Shown here: positions 46,224 to 55,781 of the stretch, piece after piece
Numbering within the stretch: position 1 is the stretch's first letter
How the letters are laid out: each line of letters opens with the position of its first letter
Origin: Polynucleobacter sp.
Lineage (GTDB): Bacteria > Pseudomonadota > Gammaproteobacteria > Burkholderiales > Burkholderiaceae
Reading direction: 5' to 3'
Length of the DNA: 64,000 nucleotides
Assembly: GCF_030693775.1 (NCBI RefSeq)
Contig: NZ_JAUXZY010000003.1
Span: 62,001 to 126,000, forward strand
Made by a program: the position numbers and the translations under genes
The notes under the pieces: model-generated
The model's input: only the letters and a program-made list of their open reading frames with translations
Database searches by the model: none
What the model was told of the DNA's origin: nothing

Positions 46224-47609
46224 TTAGAAAGGCAGTTTTGCATCCGGCTTGGCTGCCAAAAGAGCAGCCTTAAACTCTGCCTGAATGCGTGCGATCGCTG
46301 CATCGCTATCGGCCTCAAAGCGCATCACTACCACTGGTGTGGTATTGGATGGCCGGGCCAAACCAAAGCCGTCGGCATACTCTACGCGCACACCATCAAT
46401 GGTATTGATTGATTCAGAAGTAGGGAACTTGGCATTTGCCTTAATGCTTTCCAAAATGGCAAAGGGTTCGCCTTCGGCACAAGCAAGCTGTAACTCAGGG
46501 GTGCAGATCGCATTCGGTAAATGATTGAGGGTATCGCTGGGATTTTTCTCTTTGCTGAGAATCTCGAGTAAACGAGCTCCGGTATAAAGGCCATCATCAA
46601 AGCCAAACCAACGGTCTTTAAAGAAAATATGCCCACTCATTTCTCCTGCAAGTGGGGCGCCAGTTTCTTTAAGCTTAGCCTTCACTAAAGAGTGGCCAGT
46701 TTTCCACATAATGGGTTCACCGCCATGCGCTTTAACAAAGGTAGCTAGGTTACGGGTACATTTGACGTCATAGATAATCTGACCGCCAGGATTGCGCGAT
46801 AAAACATCTTTCGCAAAGAGCATCATTTGGCGATCTGGGAAGATCACTTGACCATCTTTCGTGACTACACCTAAACGATCAGCGTCCCCATCAAAAGCCA
46901 GGCCTAATTCATTATCGGTCGTCTGGAGGTTCTGAATCAGATCTTGTAGGTTCTCAACGTGCGCAGGATCAGGATGGTGGTTCGGGAAATGCCCATCCAC
47001 CTCACAGAAGAGCTCCTGTACTTCACAGCCCAAAGCCCTAAACAGCTTGCCCGCAAATGCACCGCCCACACCATTGCCGCAATCGACGGCAATCTTCATC
47101 GGCCGAGCAAGTTTGATGTCACCCGCAATATAGTTGAGGTACATCGGGAAAATATCAAAGGTGCTTCTTGTTCCTTGGCCGCTAGCAAATTGCTTGGTCT
47201 CAATGCGTTTACGCAATTCCTGAATCTTTTCACCATAAATCGCGGCGGTTCCCAGAACCATCTTGAAACCGTTGTAATTCGGGGGATTGTGACTGCCGGT
47301 AATCATGATGCCGGATTTGGGTGTCTTGCCATCCAAGGTGTGATTGGCGGCGAAGTAGACCATTGGCGTGGCAACCATGCCGAGGTCAATCACATTAATG
47401 CCAGTCGAGAGCAGACCTTCTGTTAATGCCTCAATCAAGCTGGGACCCGATAGACGACCATCACGGCCGATGACGATATCGCTTTCACCAAGTGCGCGCA
47501 TCTCCGTGCCAAAAGCTTGCCCAATCAATTTAGCGATAGAGGAATCTAGGGTTTCATCAATGATGCCGCGAATGTCGTAGGCTTTAAATATGGAAGAGGA
47601 GAGTTGCAC
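46224..47609 (-). CDS. phosphomannomutase/phosphoglucomutase
   Basis: Phosphohexomutase of the AlgC type, interconverting hexose 1- and 6-phosphates for envelope sugars. The 461-aa protein shows the phosphoserine loop ITGSHNPP (Ser106), the metal loop FDGDADRLG (about 240-248), the sugar loop GEMSGH and the C-terminal phosphate-binding RPSNTTP. Downstream of pgi and a small ORF on the same strand. Confidence 0.95.
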   Translation of the reverse strand: MQLSSSIFKAYDIRGIIDETLDSSIAKLIGQAFGTEMRALGESDIVIGRDGRLSGPSLIEALTEGLLSTGINVIDLGMVATPMVYFAANHTLDGKTPKSGIMITGSHNPPNYNGFKMVLGTAAIYGEKIQELRKRIETKQFASGQGTRSTFDIFPMYLNYIAGDIKLARPMKIAVDCGNGVGGAFAGKLFRALGCEVQELFCEVDGHFPNHHPDPAHVENLQDLIQNLQTTDNELGLAFDGDADRLGVVTKDGQVIFPDRQMMLFAKDVLSRNPGGQIIYDVKCTRNLATFVKAHGGEPIMWKTGHSLVKAKLKETGAPLAGEMSGHIFFKDRWFGFDDGLYTGARLLEILSKEKNPSDTLNHLPNAICTPELQLACAEGEPFAILESIKANAKFPTSESINTIDGVRVEYADGFGLARPSNTTPVVVMRFEADSDAAIARIQAEFKAALLAAKPDAKLPF

Positions 47610-47642
47610 GATTAAATCCTAGATAAAAAGATCGAATAAAAA

Positions 47643-47834
47643 TTAAATGTCCTGGCTTTTGAATTCATGAATAAGTTCATGTCCTATCGGCGCATCTATT
47701 AATAACTCGCCGCCATGCAATGCTGGGTCAAATGATTGCAATTTTTCAAGTAAAGCGATTGTTTGAACTGTATCGGATTTAATTTTTAGATCAGACTGAT
47801 GGTGATTCAGGCTAGTAGATGAAACTTGAGTCAT
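47643..47834 (-). CDS. small ORF of unknown function between pgi and the phosphomutase
   Basis: 63 aa, unrecognised. The C-terminal part (FDPALHGGELLIDAPIGHE) recalls the tail regions of AbrB/VapB-type antitoxins, but no DNA-binding domain or toxin gene is present. It lies 25 bases behind pgi and 33 bases before the phosphomutase on the same strand, a place where a co-transcribed small gene is plausible. Its composition is more A/T-rich than the neighbours. Confidence 0.4.
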   Translation of the reverse strand: MTQVSSTSLNHHQSDLKIKSDTVQTIALLEKLQSFDPALHGGELLIDAPIGHELIHEFKSQDI

Positions 47835-47859
47835 GCTTGCTTTAATTTAGTCAGTCGAT

Positions 47860-49350
47860 TTATGAATTCAAAAAATTAATCCGTGCAGCAGTCACCGCAT
47901 CGATGTGTTCGCTCGCAACAATGTCATTCGCATGACTAGCTAAAGCTTTCTCGATCGGTTTAGCTAAGACTTTGCCGTATTCGACGCCAGGCTGATCAAA
48001 GCTATTGATATTCCAGAGGGCGCCAAGGCTTGCTGCGCGATTCTCATAGAGGGCCAGTAGGGCGCCCAAGTAGAAGGCGTTGAGCTTGGGCAGGAGGAGT
48101 AAATTGCTCGGGCGCTGACCGGGATACACATCATTGGGGTTGCTCGCTGTTTTGCCGTTGGCTAAGGCCTGCGCCTGCGCCAAGCAGTTCGACAGCAAAA
48201 TGCGGTGATGGGATACGGCTTCAGGACGATCGCTCATCGGCTCACGCACGGCAATGAAATCAATCGGAATGATCTCAGTGCCTTGGTGGAGCATCTGAAA
48301 GTAGGAGTGCTGCGCATTGCTACCTGCGCTACCAAAGACCACGGGGGATGAAAATTGAACAGGCTTGCCATCGCGATCGACACTCTTGCCATTACTTTCC
48401 ATATCGAGCTGCTGCAACCATTTCGGAAACCAGTCCAAGGCATCGGCGTAGGGGATGGCCGCATAGGAGGTGATGCCGTGGGTTTTCTGCTGATGCAGCA
48501 GAGCAAGCGCCATGATGACCGGTAGATTGTCTTCGAGGGGTGCGTTCTTAAAATGCAAATCCATCGCCTCGGCGCCCGCTAAAAATTCCTGAAAGGTATC
48601 AAAGCCGTACTGCAAGGCAATCGGCAGGCCAACGGCGGACCAAACGGAATAGCGACCGCCTACCCAGTCCCAAAATGGATAAATATTATCTTTAGAGACG
48701 CCAAATGCACTGGCAGCCGGGACATTGGCAGTCACCGCATACAAGGCATCGGCAATTTGAGCTTGATTGCAACCGCTGTCTTTTAGCCAAGCCACAATCG
48801 CCTTGGCATTCATGGTGGTTTCTAGCGTCGTGAACGACTTGGAAACAATAATCACGCGGGTACTCTTCGCTTCGGCCCGTGCCACGATACGCGCTAACTC
48901 CGCAGTATCAATATTCGCCAAGAAATGCATGCGCATGCCGCGACTAGTAATGCCAGGTACGTAGGCAAGGGCTTCGATGGCGAGGCGCGGACCAAAGTCG
49001 GAGCCGCCAATACCAATGTGAATCACATCGGTCACGCCTTCCCATTGGGAGCAGAGAGTTTCCATCCGGGACCAGACAGCAGCCACGGCGGGCATCACGT
49101 CCTTGCCGTTAATCAGTACCGGGGTTTTATGGAGGTTACGCAATGCCGAATGCAGGGCAGGGCGATTCTCGCTGGCATTGATGTGTTTGCCCGCAAACAG
49201 ATCGGCAATGAACTGATCGAGCTTGGATTGGCGTGCCTCTGAAAACAAATGAGCCCACGTCGCACGATCAATTCCTTGATAGGCGGTATCGAGCACGACA
49301 TTGACTGCAGTATGGCGATGGATTGGTGTCGAACTAGGCTCAAAATGCAT
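47860..49350 (-). CDS. pgi: glucose-6-phosphate isomerase
   Basis: Interconverts glucose 6-phosphate and fructose 6-phosphate. The 496-aa protein shows IGIGGSDFGPRLAIEAL, SKSFTTLET, the GGRYSVWSAVGLP signature and the catalytic region VFGSAGSNAQHSYFQ. Slightly shorter than the enterobacterial enzyme (about 550 aa) but complete. It heads the pgi-small ORF-phosphomutase group. Confidence 0.96.
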   Translation of the reverse strand: MHFEPSSTPIHRHTAVNVVLDTAYQGIDRATWAHLFSEARQSKLDQFIADLFAGKHINASENRPALHSALRNLHKTPVLINGKDVMPAVAAVWSRMETLCSQWEGVTDVIHIGIGGSDFGPRLAIEALAYVPGITSRGMRMHFLANIDTAELARIVARAEAKSTRVIIVSKSFTTLETTMNAKAIVAWLKDSGCNQAQIADALYAVTANVPAASAFGVSKDNIYPFWDWVGGRYSVWSAVGLPIALQYGFDTFQEFLAGAEAMDLHFKNAPLEDNLPVIMALALLHQQKTHGITSYAAIPYADALDWFPKWLQQLDMESNGKSVDRDGKPVQFSSPVVFGSAGSNAQHSYFQMLHQGTEIIPIDFIAVREPMSDRPEAVSHHRILLSNCLAQAQALANGKTASNPNDVYPGQRPSNLLLLPKLNAFYLGALLALYENRAASLGALWNINSFDQPGVEYGKVLAKPIEKALASHANDIVASEHIDAVTAARINFLNS

Positions 49351-49458
49351 TTATGGATTTTATCAAGAAGGGTGGGGAAATTCGCTAAATCCTTGAAAAT
49401 GGTACGATTTAAGCCATAAAAATAGAGACACACCTCAAATCGAGTTAGGAAAAGCAGA

Positions 49459-50583
49459 ATGGAGCGGCTGGATTGCGTCGTAATTGGCGCGGGCGTAGTG
49501 GGTTTGGCGATTGCCCGCGAAATGGCATTACAAGGCAAAGAGACCATATTGCTTGAGCGTGAGTCTGCGTTTGGCACGATCAGCAGCGCCCGCAACAGCG
49601 AGGTTATTCATGCGGGCATTTATTACCCCAAAAACTCCTTAAAAGCCCGCTTATGCGTCGCCGGCAATCGCATGCTTTATGAGTATTGCCGGAGTCACCA
49701 AGTGGGTACCCAGCAATACGGCAAATTGATTGTGGCTGCAGACGATAGCCAGTTGGATGATCTGAGAGCCCTGCAGCACCGCGCGCAGGAAAATGAAGTA
49801 CCGGGCATGTCGATGATTAGCGCCAAAGAGGCAATTGCCCTAGAGCCGCAGTTGCAATGCGCTGCAGCCTTGCATTCCAAATCAACTGGAATTGTGGATA
49901 GCCATGGGTATATGTTGTCTCTCTTGGGTGGTTTTGAGGACGCAGGCGGCATGGTGGCGTATCAGTCGCCTGTGCTGCGTGCTACCGCTCTCAACGGCGG
50001 TGGATTTCAGCTGGAGATTGGCGGGCATGAGGCAATGCAAATTGAGACCGCACTCTTGATTAATTGCGCCGGTATGAGCGCGCCGAAGGTCGCTTCTGCT
50101 ATAGAGGGGCTCGACCCAGTACATATTCCACGCGCTTATTTTGCCAAAGGCAATTATTTTTCCTTGAGCGGTAAGTCGCCATTTCGGCACTTGATTTATC
50201 CCATACCGGAGCCTGGCGGACTGGGTGTTCACTTGACCCTCGACATGGCAGGCCAGGCCAAATTTGGCCCTGACGTCGAGTGGCTCGATATTGCAGCCGA
50301 AGCCGAGGTCGATTACTCGGTTGACCCGCGGCGCGGGGATGGTTTTTATGCGGCGGTACGGCGCTATTGGCCAGGCCTAAAAGATGGCACATTAATGCCA
50401 GACTATTCTGGCGTGCGGGCTAAGATCGTGCCTCCAGGGGCCCCCGCGGGCGATTTTGTGTTTGATACTCCCAGCACCCACGGTTTAGCAGGTTTATACA
50501 ACCTCTACGGTTTTGAGTCGCCGGGTCTGACCTCTTCTTTAGCGATTGCCAAATACCTGGATGGCCTCATTCGGGCAGAATAA
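49459..50583 (+). CDS. FAD-dependent oxidoreductase, LhgO-like
   Basis: 374-aa flavoprotein of the DAO family. The Rossmann motif VVIGAGVVGLAIARE (8-22) and the following SARNSEVIHAGIYYPKNSLKARLC (about 45-68) match the L-2-hydroxyglutarate oxidase/dehydrogenase group; the C-terminal NLYGFESPGLTSSLAIA holds the second FAD contact. AGGAAAAG stands before the ATG. The likely reaction is oxidation of L-2-hydroxyglutarate to 2-oxoglutarate, though relatives oxidise other hydroxy acids. Divergent from pgi. Confidence 0.87.
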   Translation: MERLDCVVIGAGVVGLAIAREMALQGKETILLERESAFGTISSARNSEVIHAGIYYPKNSLKARLCVAGNRMLYEYCRSHQVGTQQYGKLIVAADDSQLDDLRALQHRAQENEVPGMSMISAKEAIALEPQLQCAAALHSKSTGIVDSHGYMLSLLGGFEDAGGMVAYQSPVLRATALNGGGFQLEIGGHEAMQIETALLINCAGMSAPKVASAIEGLDPVHIPRAYFAKGNYFSLSGKSPFRHLIYPIPEPGGLGVHLTLDMAGQAKFGPDVEWLDIAAEAEVDYSVDPRRGDGFYAAVRRYWPGLKDGTLMPDYSGVRAKIVPPGAPAGDFVFDTPSTHGLAGLYNLYGFESPGLTSSLAIAKYLDGLIRAE

Positions 50584-50623
50584 GTCTAGAAAGCCTACTT
50601 TAGGCTGCGTACTTGAACTTCCT

Positions 50624-50629
50624 TATAAT
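50624..50629 (+). promoter_or_regulatory. -10 element of tRNA-Ser(TGA)
   Basis: TATAAT at 50624-50629, 16 bases before the mature tRNA. A weak -35 (TTAGGC at 50600-50605) is spaced 18 bp. Confidence 0.6.
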
Positions 50630-50645
50630 TGAGGGCGCAACAAAA

Positions 50646-50735
50646 GGAAGCTTGGCAGAGCGGTTGAATGCACCAGTCTTGAAAACTGGCGAGGATGAAA
50701 GTCCTCCGTGAGTTCGAATCTCACAGCTTCCGCCA
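50646..50735 (+). tRNA. tRNA-Ser (anticodon TGA)
   Basis: Class II tRNA with a long variable arm (GAGGATGAAAGTCCTC) and encoded CCA at 50733-50735. The anticodon TGA is at 50680-50682 in a CCAGT/ACTGG stem. Acceptor GGAAGCT pairs with AGCTTCC. Confidence 0.97.
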
Positions 50736-50769
50736 AGCCTTTTTATAGTCCTTCAAGGCAAATCCTATT

Positions 50770-51390
50770 TTGAAACTACCCCACTATTTTTTATTCAGCA
50801 TCGCCATGATTCTGATTGGCTGTCAATCCACAGGCCAAGACGGCAAGCCGTTAACTTCGGCAGAAATTAGCGAAAAGCGTGTTGCTACGATCAGGATGGG
50901 CGAATCTGGGCTGGCTGCTTTTTATAAGCAAAACCCAGCGGCAAAAAAAGAAATCGAAGCGGCGCCGGGCTATGCCGTTGTTAGCACAACCAATGTCAAT
51001 GTAGTTTTACTGGTGGTAGCGCGCGGCGAAGGTGTGCTGTATGACAAACGCCGTACCGAGCCTGTCTTTTTGCGAAGCTTTAAAACGGGCGAAGGTTTGG
51101 GTGCGGGCTATCAAGATCAATACCAAATTATTGTCTTTAAAACCACCTCGGCCATCGATCAGTTTTTATTGACCTCCATCGATGGTCAGCGTGGCGGTTT
51201 AGATGTCGATGCGAATTTTTCAGCCGGCTCCGGAGGGACGATTCGCTCACTGAATCCCAACATTACCTTTTACACCGTTGGTTTATCTGGTTATGACTTG
51301 CAGGCTAATTACGGCGGCACCCTGTACTTAGTGGATGAGCAGTTAAATGATGCCGCTACCCTAAGTAGCTTACCTAAAAAAGCCAAATAA
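50770..51390 (+). CDS. SYLF/YSC84-domain putative lipoprotein
   Basis: 206 aa. A short signal ends in a lipobox (LIGC, about residue 18), followed by the SYLF (YSC84-type) lipid-binding domain: AAPGYAVVSTTNVNVVLLVVARGEGVLY and LSGYDLQANYGGTLYLVDEQLN near the end. Related domains bind phosphoinositides in eukaryotes; the bacterial role is open. The only usable start is a TTG at 50770. It starts 34 bases after tRNA-Ser and precedes the histidine kinase by 56 bases. Confidence 0.8.
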   Translation: MKLPHYFLFSIAMILIGCQSTGQDGKPLTSAEISEKRVATIRMGESGLAAFYKQNPAAKKEIEAAPGYAVVSTTNVNVVLLVVARGEGVLYDKRRTEPVFLRSFKTGEGLGAGYQDQYQIIVFKTTSAIDQFLLTSIDGQRGGLDVDANFSAGSGGTIRSLNPNITFYTVGLSGYDLQANYGGTLYLVDEQLNDAATLSSLPKKAK

Positions 51391-51446
51391 TTACGACCGA
51401 TTCGGCATTCATGACTCGTTTCCCAAAAACGCCTCTAAGTTAGTTC

Positions 51447-52919
51447 ATGCAGAACGTAAACCAAATCTTTTATTTGATGTTTGCCGTATTTGCATTGGGC
51501 ATTGCCCTCAATGCCTATATCGATTTTCGAAACCAAAACCTGCGATCGAATACCAAAGTCTATTGGCTGATTGCAATGACCTTATTTGTGCTTGCTAGCT
51601 TATGCTACGCCACAGGGTCATTTGGCTATCCATCTTTTCTCTTTTTTGGCAGCACCTTTTTGGGTTTTTCTTTGTTGGTTGCCGGTTATTTATTTCGCAG
51701 CATCAGTCGCCCCCTCACGCGGCAGTGGGTTATCGGTAGCATTGGAGCGGTTCTTGTCTTTATTGCTCTTTTAGGCTATCTGCTTGCCATTCAAGCCCCT
51801 TACTTGTATCGCTTGTTGACCGTATCGTTTATGTTGCTGACGCTGACCCTTTGGCAAATCTGGGAGATACGTCAAGCAAAAAAAATCGATTCATCAATTC
51901 ATTTGCGCTTCATTCAGTACCTACTGTTCGGCTTGATTGTGCTGATCGTATTTCGAATTTTGACTGCAACCGATCCAAAATACGATGGCGTTAATTATCT
52001 TTTTGAAGAGACATCAGGGGCTTTATTTGTACGCCTTACCTTGTCGGCGTCTTATTTACTACTGTTTTTCTTCATCAATAACTATTTTTATGACAAGCTA
52101 TTGGTGGCCGAGCGCAATGCCCTTGCCCAGCTCAGTGAGAAAAAAGCGGAGTTAAAAAATACTGTTAAAGAAAATGAAGAAATCAAGAATCTATTGCAAG
52201 AACGAGAGTCCTTGATTAAGTCTTTGATGCGTACGAATAAAACAGCGGCTACGGGCGCGCTATCGGCTTCGATTGCCCATGAGCTAAACCAGCCCCTGGG
52301 CGCATCTAAGCTCAACATTCAGTTTCTGAAACGGAAACTCGAGCAGGGTGAGCTAGACGCCAATACTCAAACGGAATTATTTGCGGCCTTGGAGCTAGAC
52401 AATAATCGGGCGAGCTCGATTGTGCGTTCATTGCGCTCGATTTTTACGGATGAAAAAGCAGCGGTGGAGTGCGTTAATTTAAGTAGCTTAATTGAGTCGA
52501 TCTTGGTGATTGTTCGACCTGAGCTGCGCGCTAAGCAGATTCAGCTTGAATTGAAATTGCCAGCCGCGCTGCATGCCCCTGTCCGCCAAACTGAAATCCA
52601 GCAAGTGATTTTGAACTTGGTGAATAACGCGATTCAGTCTTTGGAGGCTTCGGGCCAGCTAGACAAGCGTATTTCAATTGAGGGCACCAGCAGCATCCAC
52701 TGTATCCAGATTATCATCACCGACAATGGCGCCGGGGTTAGCCCAGACATTCAGGCGGATTTATTTACAATCTTAAGCAGTGCCAAGAAAACCGGAATGG
52801 GTTTGGGTTTGTGGTTATGCCAACACATTATTGGTCGCCACGGCGGCCATATCCGATATGAAGATGCGCCGCAAGGCGGGGCGCGGTTTTGCATTGAATT
52901 GCCGCAAACCAGCTTTTAG
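51447..52919 (+). CDS. orphan membrane sensor histidine kinase
   Basis: 490 aa. About seven predicted membrane helices fill residues 5-212, then a coiled coil (about 222-262), a HisKA domain with phosphoacceptor His278 (SIAHELNQPLGASK) and an HATPase domain (N box NLVNNAIQSLEASG, G1 box DNGAGVSP, G2 GMGLGLWLCQHIIGRHGG). The seven-helix sensor with an RsbW/NtrB-like AHELNQPL box is common in betaproteobacterial kinases. No response regulator is adjacent, so partner and signal are unknown. Confidence 0.9.
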   Translation: MQNVNQIFYLMFAVFALGIALNAYIDFRNQNLRSNTKVYWLIAMTLFVLASLCYATGSFGYPSFLFFGSTFLGFSLLVAGYLFRSISRPLTRQWVIGSIGAVLVFIALLGYLLAIQAPYLYRLLTVSFMLLTLTLWQIWEIRQAKKIDSSIHLRFIQYLLFGLIVLIVFRILTATDPKYDGVNYLFEETSGALFVRLTLSASYLLLFFFINNYFYDKLLVAERNALAQLSEKKAELKNTVKENEEIKNLLQERESLIKSLMRTNKTAATGALSASIAHELNQPLGASKLNIQFLKRKLEQGELDANTQTELFAALELDNNRASSIVRSLRSIFTDEKAAVECVNLSSLIESILVIVRPELRAKQIQLELKLPAALHAPVRQTEIQQVILNLVNNAIQSLEASGQLDKRISIEGTSSIHCIQIIITDNGAGVSPDIQADLFTILSSAKKTGMGLGLWLCQHIIGRHGGHIRYEDAPQGGARFCIELPQTSF

Positions 52920-52925
52920 TACTGC

Positions 52926-53192
52926 TTAGTCCCTACACATATACAGGTTTGTAATCGGAAAGCGGTCATTCACAGTAGTGCGCGATTCCACAAAGACAGC
53001 GCGGCGCTTGCCTTTTTTCTTGCACTCGGCTTCAGCCACCGCCTGTGTCTCACTCTCTTTGGCTGTTTTAATTGTATGTACTCCAACAAGCCCGTCTGAT
53101 TGGGTGTATGCGCGCAGATCATAAGCCGAAGTGCCGCAGCCCGTAAGCAAACCTGCTAAGAGGCATATAAAAAAAGTATGTTGAGTACGCAT
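52926..53192 (-). CDS. small putative lipoprotein
   Basis: 88 aa from ATG 53192: signal peptide ending in a lipobox (LLTGC), then a short basic domain with a Cys pair (AECKKKG ... NLYMCRD). The frame is open 13 codons further upstream, but that would overlap hemW and spoil the signal peptide. Unrecognised; 13 bases behind hemW. Confidence 0.65.
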   Translation of the reverse strand: MRTQHTFFICLLAGLLTGCGTSAYDLRAYTQSDGLVGVHTIKTAKESETQAVAEAECKKKGKRRAVFVESRTTVNDRFPITNLYMCRD

Positions 53193-53205
53193 CGATCTCT
53201 TCGCC

Positions 53206-54372
53206 TTATAAAAAAGTTGCTTGCAAGTCATTAAGGTAACGCAGGCCGAGTTCTGTTGGTTTTAATACAGCGGGGTTTTCATCGAGCAAGCCTTTTTTAC
53301 TTGCCATTTCCAGTGCGGATGCGATTACCTGAAGTGGTAAACCGGTGCGCTCACTAAAGCTGGCCGTACTCACGCCTTGACTTAAACGCAGCGCATTGAG
53401 CATGAATTCAAACGGGAGGTCGCTGGGGGCTACGGTCTTGGATTCGATCAGCGCATCACCGCGCGTTTCCATCTGCTGCATATAGGTTTCAGGGTGGCGC
53501 TCACGTACTTGGCGGGTAATCTGATCGGGTAAGGAGATTTTGCCGTGGGCGCCGGCGCCAATACCAATGTAGTCACCAAAACGCCAGTAGTTGAGATTGT
53601 GTTTGCACTCCTGATGGGGTTTGCAATACGCAGAAACCTCATAGCGTTCATACCCAGCTGCATCCAGCATGGCTAAATTCTGTTCAAACATCGCATCGCT
53701 GATGTCATCGCTGGGTAGTGTGGGCGGGTGAGCAGCAAAGAGGGTGTTCGGTTCCAAGGTGAGGTGATACATCGATAAATGGCTGGTGCCAAACGACAGT
53801 GCTGTACTCAGGTCCGCCGCCGCATCAGTCAAACTCTGCTCTGGTAGGGCATACATTAAATCCAAGTTGACGGACTGAATGTAGCGCGCTGCAATTTCGA
53901 TGGCGCGCTTGGCTTCATCGCCACTGTGAATCCGTCCTAAAGCCTTAAGGTGCTGATCATTAAAACTCTGAATGCCGAGTGACACGCGATTAATGCCGCA
54001 GTCGGCAAAGCCGGCTAATTTATCGGCTTCAACCGACCCCGGATTGGCCTCCATGGTGATTTCAGCATCGGCTTCCAGTGGTAGTAAGCCGCGCACTGCA
54101 GACAGTAATTGATTCATGCCCTTGGCTGAGAGCAAACTCGGTGTGCCTCCACCAATAAAAATAGTGTGGACCTTACGACCCCACACGCGCGGTAATTCGG
54201 TTTGCAAATCGAGTAGAAGAGCGTTGATGTAGCGCTGCTCATCAAAGCCTGTGGATTTGACTTGATGGGAATTGAAGTCGCAATAAGGGCATTTCTTTTC
54301 GCACCACGGAAAATGAATGTAGAGCGAGAGCGGCGGCAGGGCGCTTAACTGCACCCGATCAGGTGATTTCAT
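53206..54372 (-). CDS. hemW: radical SAM heme chaperone HemW
   Basis: 388 aa, radical SAM protein with the CxxxCxxC cluster at Cys24, Cys28, Cys31 (WCEKKCPYCDFNSH), FIGGGTPSLL and EANPGS. The extra Cys following the triad that marks coproporphyrinogen dehydrogenase HemN is replaced by Phe (CDF), which supports HemW, a heme-transfer protein. Overlaps rdgB by four bases. Confidence 0.92.
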   Translation of the reverse strand: MKSPDRVQLSALPPLSLYIHFPWCEKKCPYCDFNSHQVKSTGFDEQRYINALLLDLQTELPRVWGRKVHTIFIGGGTPSLLSAKGMNQLLSAVRGLLPLEADAEITMEANPGSVEADKLAGFADCGINRVSLGIQSFNDQHLKALGRIHSGDEAKRAIEIAARYIQSVNLDLMYALPEQSLTDAAADLSTALSFGTSHLSMYHLTLEPNTLFAAHPPTLPSDDISDAMFEQNLAMLDAAGYERYEVSAYCKPHQECKHNLNYWRFGDYIGIGAGAHGKISLPDQITRQVRERHPETYMQQMETRGDALIESKTVAPSDLPFEFMLNALRLSQGVSTASFSERTGLPLQVIASALEMASKKGLLDENPAVLKPTELGLRYLNDLQATFL

Positions 54373-54962
54373 GGGCTGAGAATAGCCAGCAATTGACGCA
54401 AGGCTTGGCCGCGATGGCTGATGGTATTTTTCTCAGCGGGATCCAATTCAGCAGCCGTTTTACCGAGTGCTGGAATAAAAAAATGCGGGTCATAACCAAA
54501 GCCGGCGCCGCCTCGCGGCACATCTATGAACTCCCCATGCCATTGCGTTTGCACAATCACGGGCTCTGGATCCAAGGCGTGCCGAATAAATACCAAAGCG
54601 CAGACATAATGGGCGCGGCGATCCGTAATGCCGCGTAGCTCAGCAATCACTTTTGCATTGTTGTTGGCATCGCTTGCTTCATCTCCCGCATAGCGCGCCG
54701 AGCGAACACCAGGCTTGCCACCCAAGGCAGCGATGCAGATGCCAGAGTCGTCGGCCAATGCCGGTAAACTACTTTCCTTGCTGGCATGCCGCGCTTTCGT
54801 TAGGGCATTTTCGACAAAGGTGAAGTAGGGCTCTTCAGCAGCGGCAATTCCTAAATCGCCCTGCGGAATGATGGCGATGCCCAGAGGCGCAAACAGGGCG
54901 CTAAATTCCCGTACCTTGCCAGCACTGTTGGAGGCTAAAACCAGTTGCTTCAAATCAGTCAT
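54369..54962 (-). CDS. rdgB: dITP/XTP pyrophosphatase RdgB
   Basis: House-cleaning enzyme that hydrolyses non-canonical purine triphosphates. From ATG 54962 (197 aa) it starts MTDLKQLVLASNSAGKVREF and shows PALADDSGICIAALGG, GVRSARYAG and the C-terminal HRGQALRQL. A start 16 codons earlier would overlap rph and is less likely. Middle gene of rph-rdgB-hemW. Confidence 0.94.
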   Translation of the reverse strand: MTDLKQLVLASNSAGKVREFSALFAPLGIAIIPQGDLGIAAAEEPYFTFVENALTKARHASKESSLPALADDSGICIAALGGKPGVRSARYAGDEASDANNNAKVIAELRGITDRRAHYVCALVFIRHALDPEPVIVQTQWHGEFIDVPRGGAGFGYDPHFFIPALGKTAAELDPAEKNTISHRGQALRQLLAILSP

Positions 54963-54993
54963 GAATGGTGCATCACTAACGCGGTGTTTAGAT

Positions 54994-55734
54994 TCATGCC
55001 TTGTTGGCATTCGCCTGCAATTTGCTCAGCTCATGAATACCGTGCTCGGCCAGATCCAGTAACTCGGCCAATTCTGCACGAGAAAAAGCAGGGCCTTCGG
55101 CAGTGCCTTGCAATTCAATCATGCCGCCGCTACCGGTCATCACGACATTCATATCGGTATCGCAGGTCGAGTCTTCGGCGTAATCCAAATCGAGTACGGG
55201 GGTACCTTGGTAAATGCCGACAGAAATAGCGGCCACACTATCGGTAATCGGATCTTTTGCAATCACGCCTTTTTCGAGCAAGGTATTAACAGCGTCTCGG
55301 GCAGCAACATAGGCACCCGTAATGGCTGCGGTACGCGTGCCCCCATCGGCTTGTAAGACATCGCAATCCAAGTGAATGGTGCGCTCGCCTAATAGGCTGA
55401 GATTAAATACGCTGCGCATGGCTCGGCCAATCAGGCGCTGGATTTCTTGGGTACGTCCACTTTGCTTGCCCCTAGCCGCCTCCCGATCGCTACGGGTGTG
55501 GGTGGAGCGCGGCAACATGCCGTACTCGGCGGTAACCCAACCTTCCCCAGAGCCTTTTTTGTGGGGCGGAACCCGCTCTAAGATACTGGCCGTGCAAAGT
55601 ACTTTGGTATCGCCAAAGGCAATCAGTACCGACCCCTCGGCATGCTTAGTGAAGCCGCGGGTAATCGTGACGGGACGGAGTTGCTTTGGGCTGCGCTGGC
55701 TAGGCCGCTGAATTGGGGAGGAGGCTGTGCTCAT
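54994..55734 (-). CDS. rph: ribonuclease PH
   Basis: Phosphorolytic 3' exonuclease trimming tRNA precursors. From ATG 55734 (246 aa; AGGATC upstream) it shows [19 protein letters not shown], the RNA-contact [12 protein letters not shown] and RLIGRAMR, and [14 protein letters not shown]. The frame is open 27 codons further, across the divergent yicC promoter, and that part is rejected. Heads the rph-rdgB-hemW operon. Confidence 0.95.
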   Translation of the reverse strand: MSTASSPIQRPSQRSPKQLRPVTITRGFTKHAEGSVLIAFGDTKVLCTASILERVPPHKKGSGEGWVTAEYGMLPRSTHTRSDREAARGKQSGRTQEIQRLIGRAMRSVFNLSLLGERTIHLDCDVLQADGGTRTAAITGAYVAARDAVNTLLEKGVIAKDPITDSVAAISVGIYQGTPVLDLDYAEDSTCDTDMNVVMTGSGGMIELQGTAEGPAFSRAELAELLDLAEHGIHELSKLQANANKA

Positions 55735-55781
55735 GGTGAATTTGATCCTAATAAGGGGGAAAGGCAATTTACAATGTTCAC

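Noticed and set aside
46211..46227. CTAAATA-GAC-TATTTAG inverted repeat at the end of the phosphomutase gene
   Set aside because: A/T-rich 7-bp arms overlapping the stop codon, without a T run; too weak for a terminator call.
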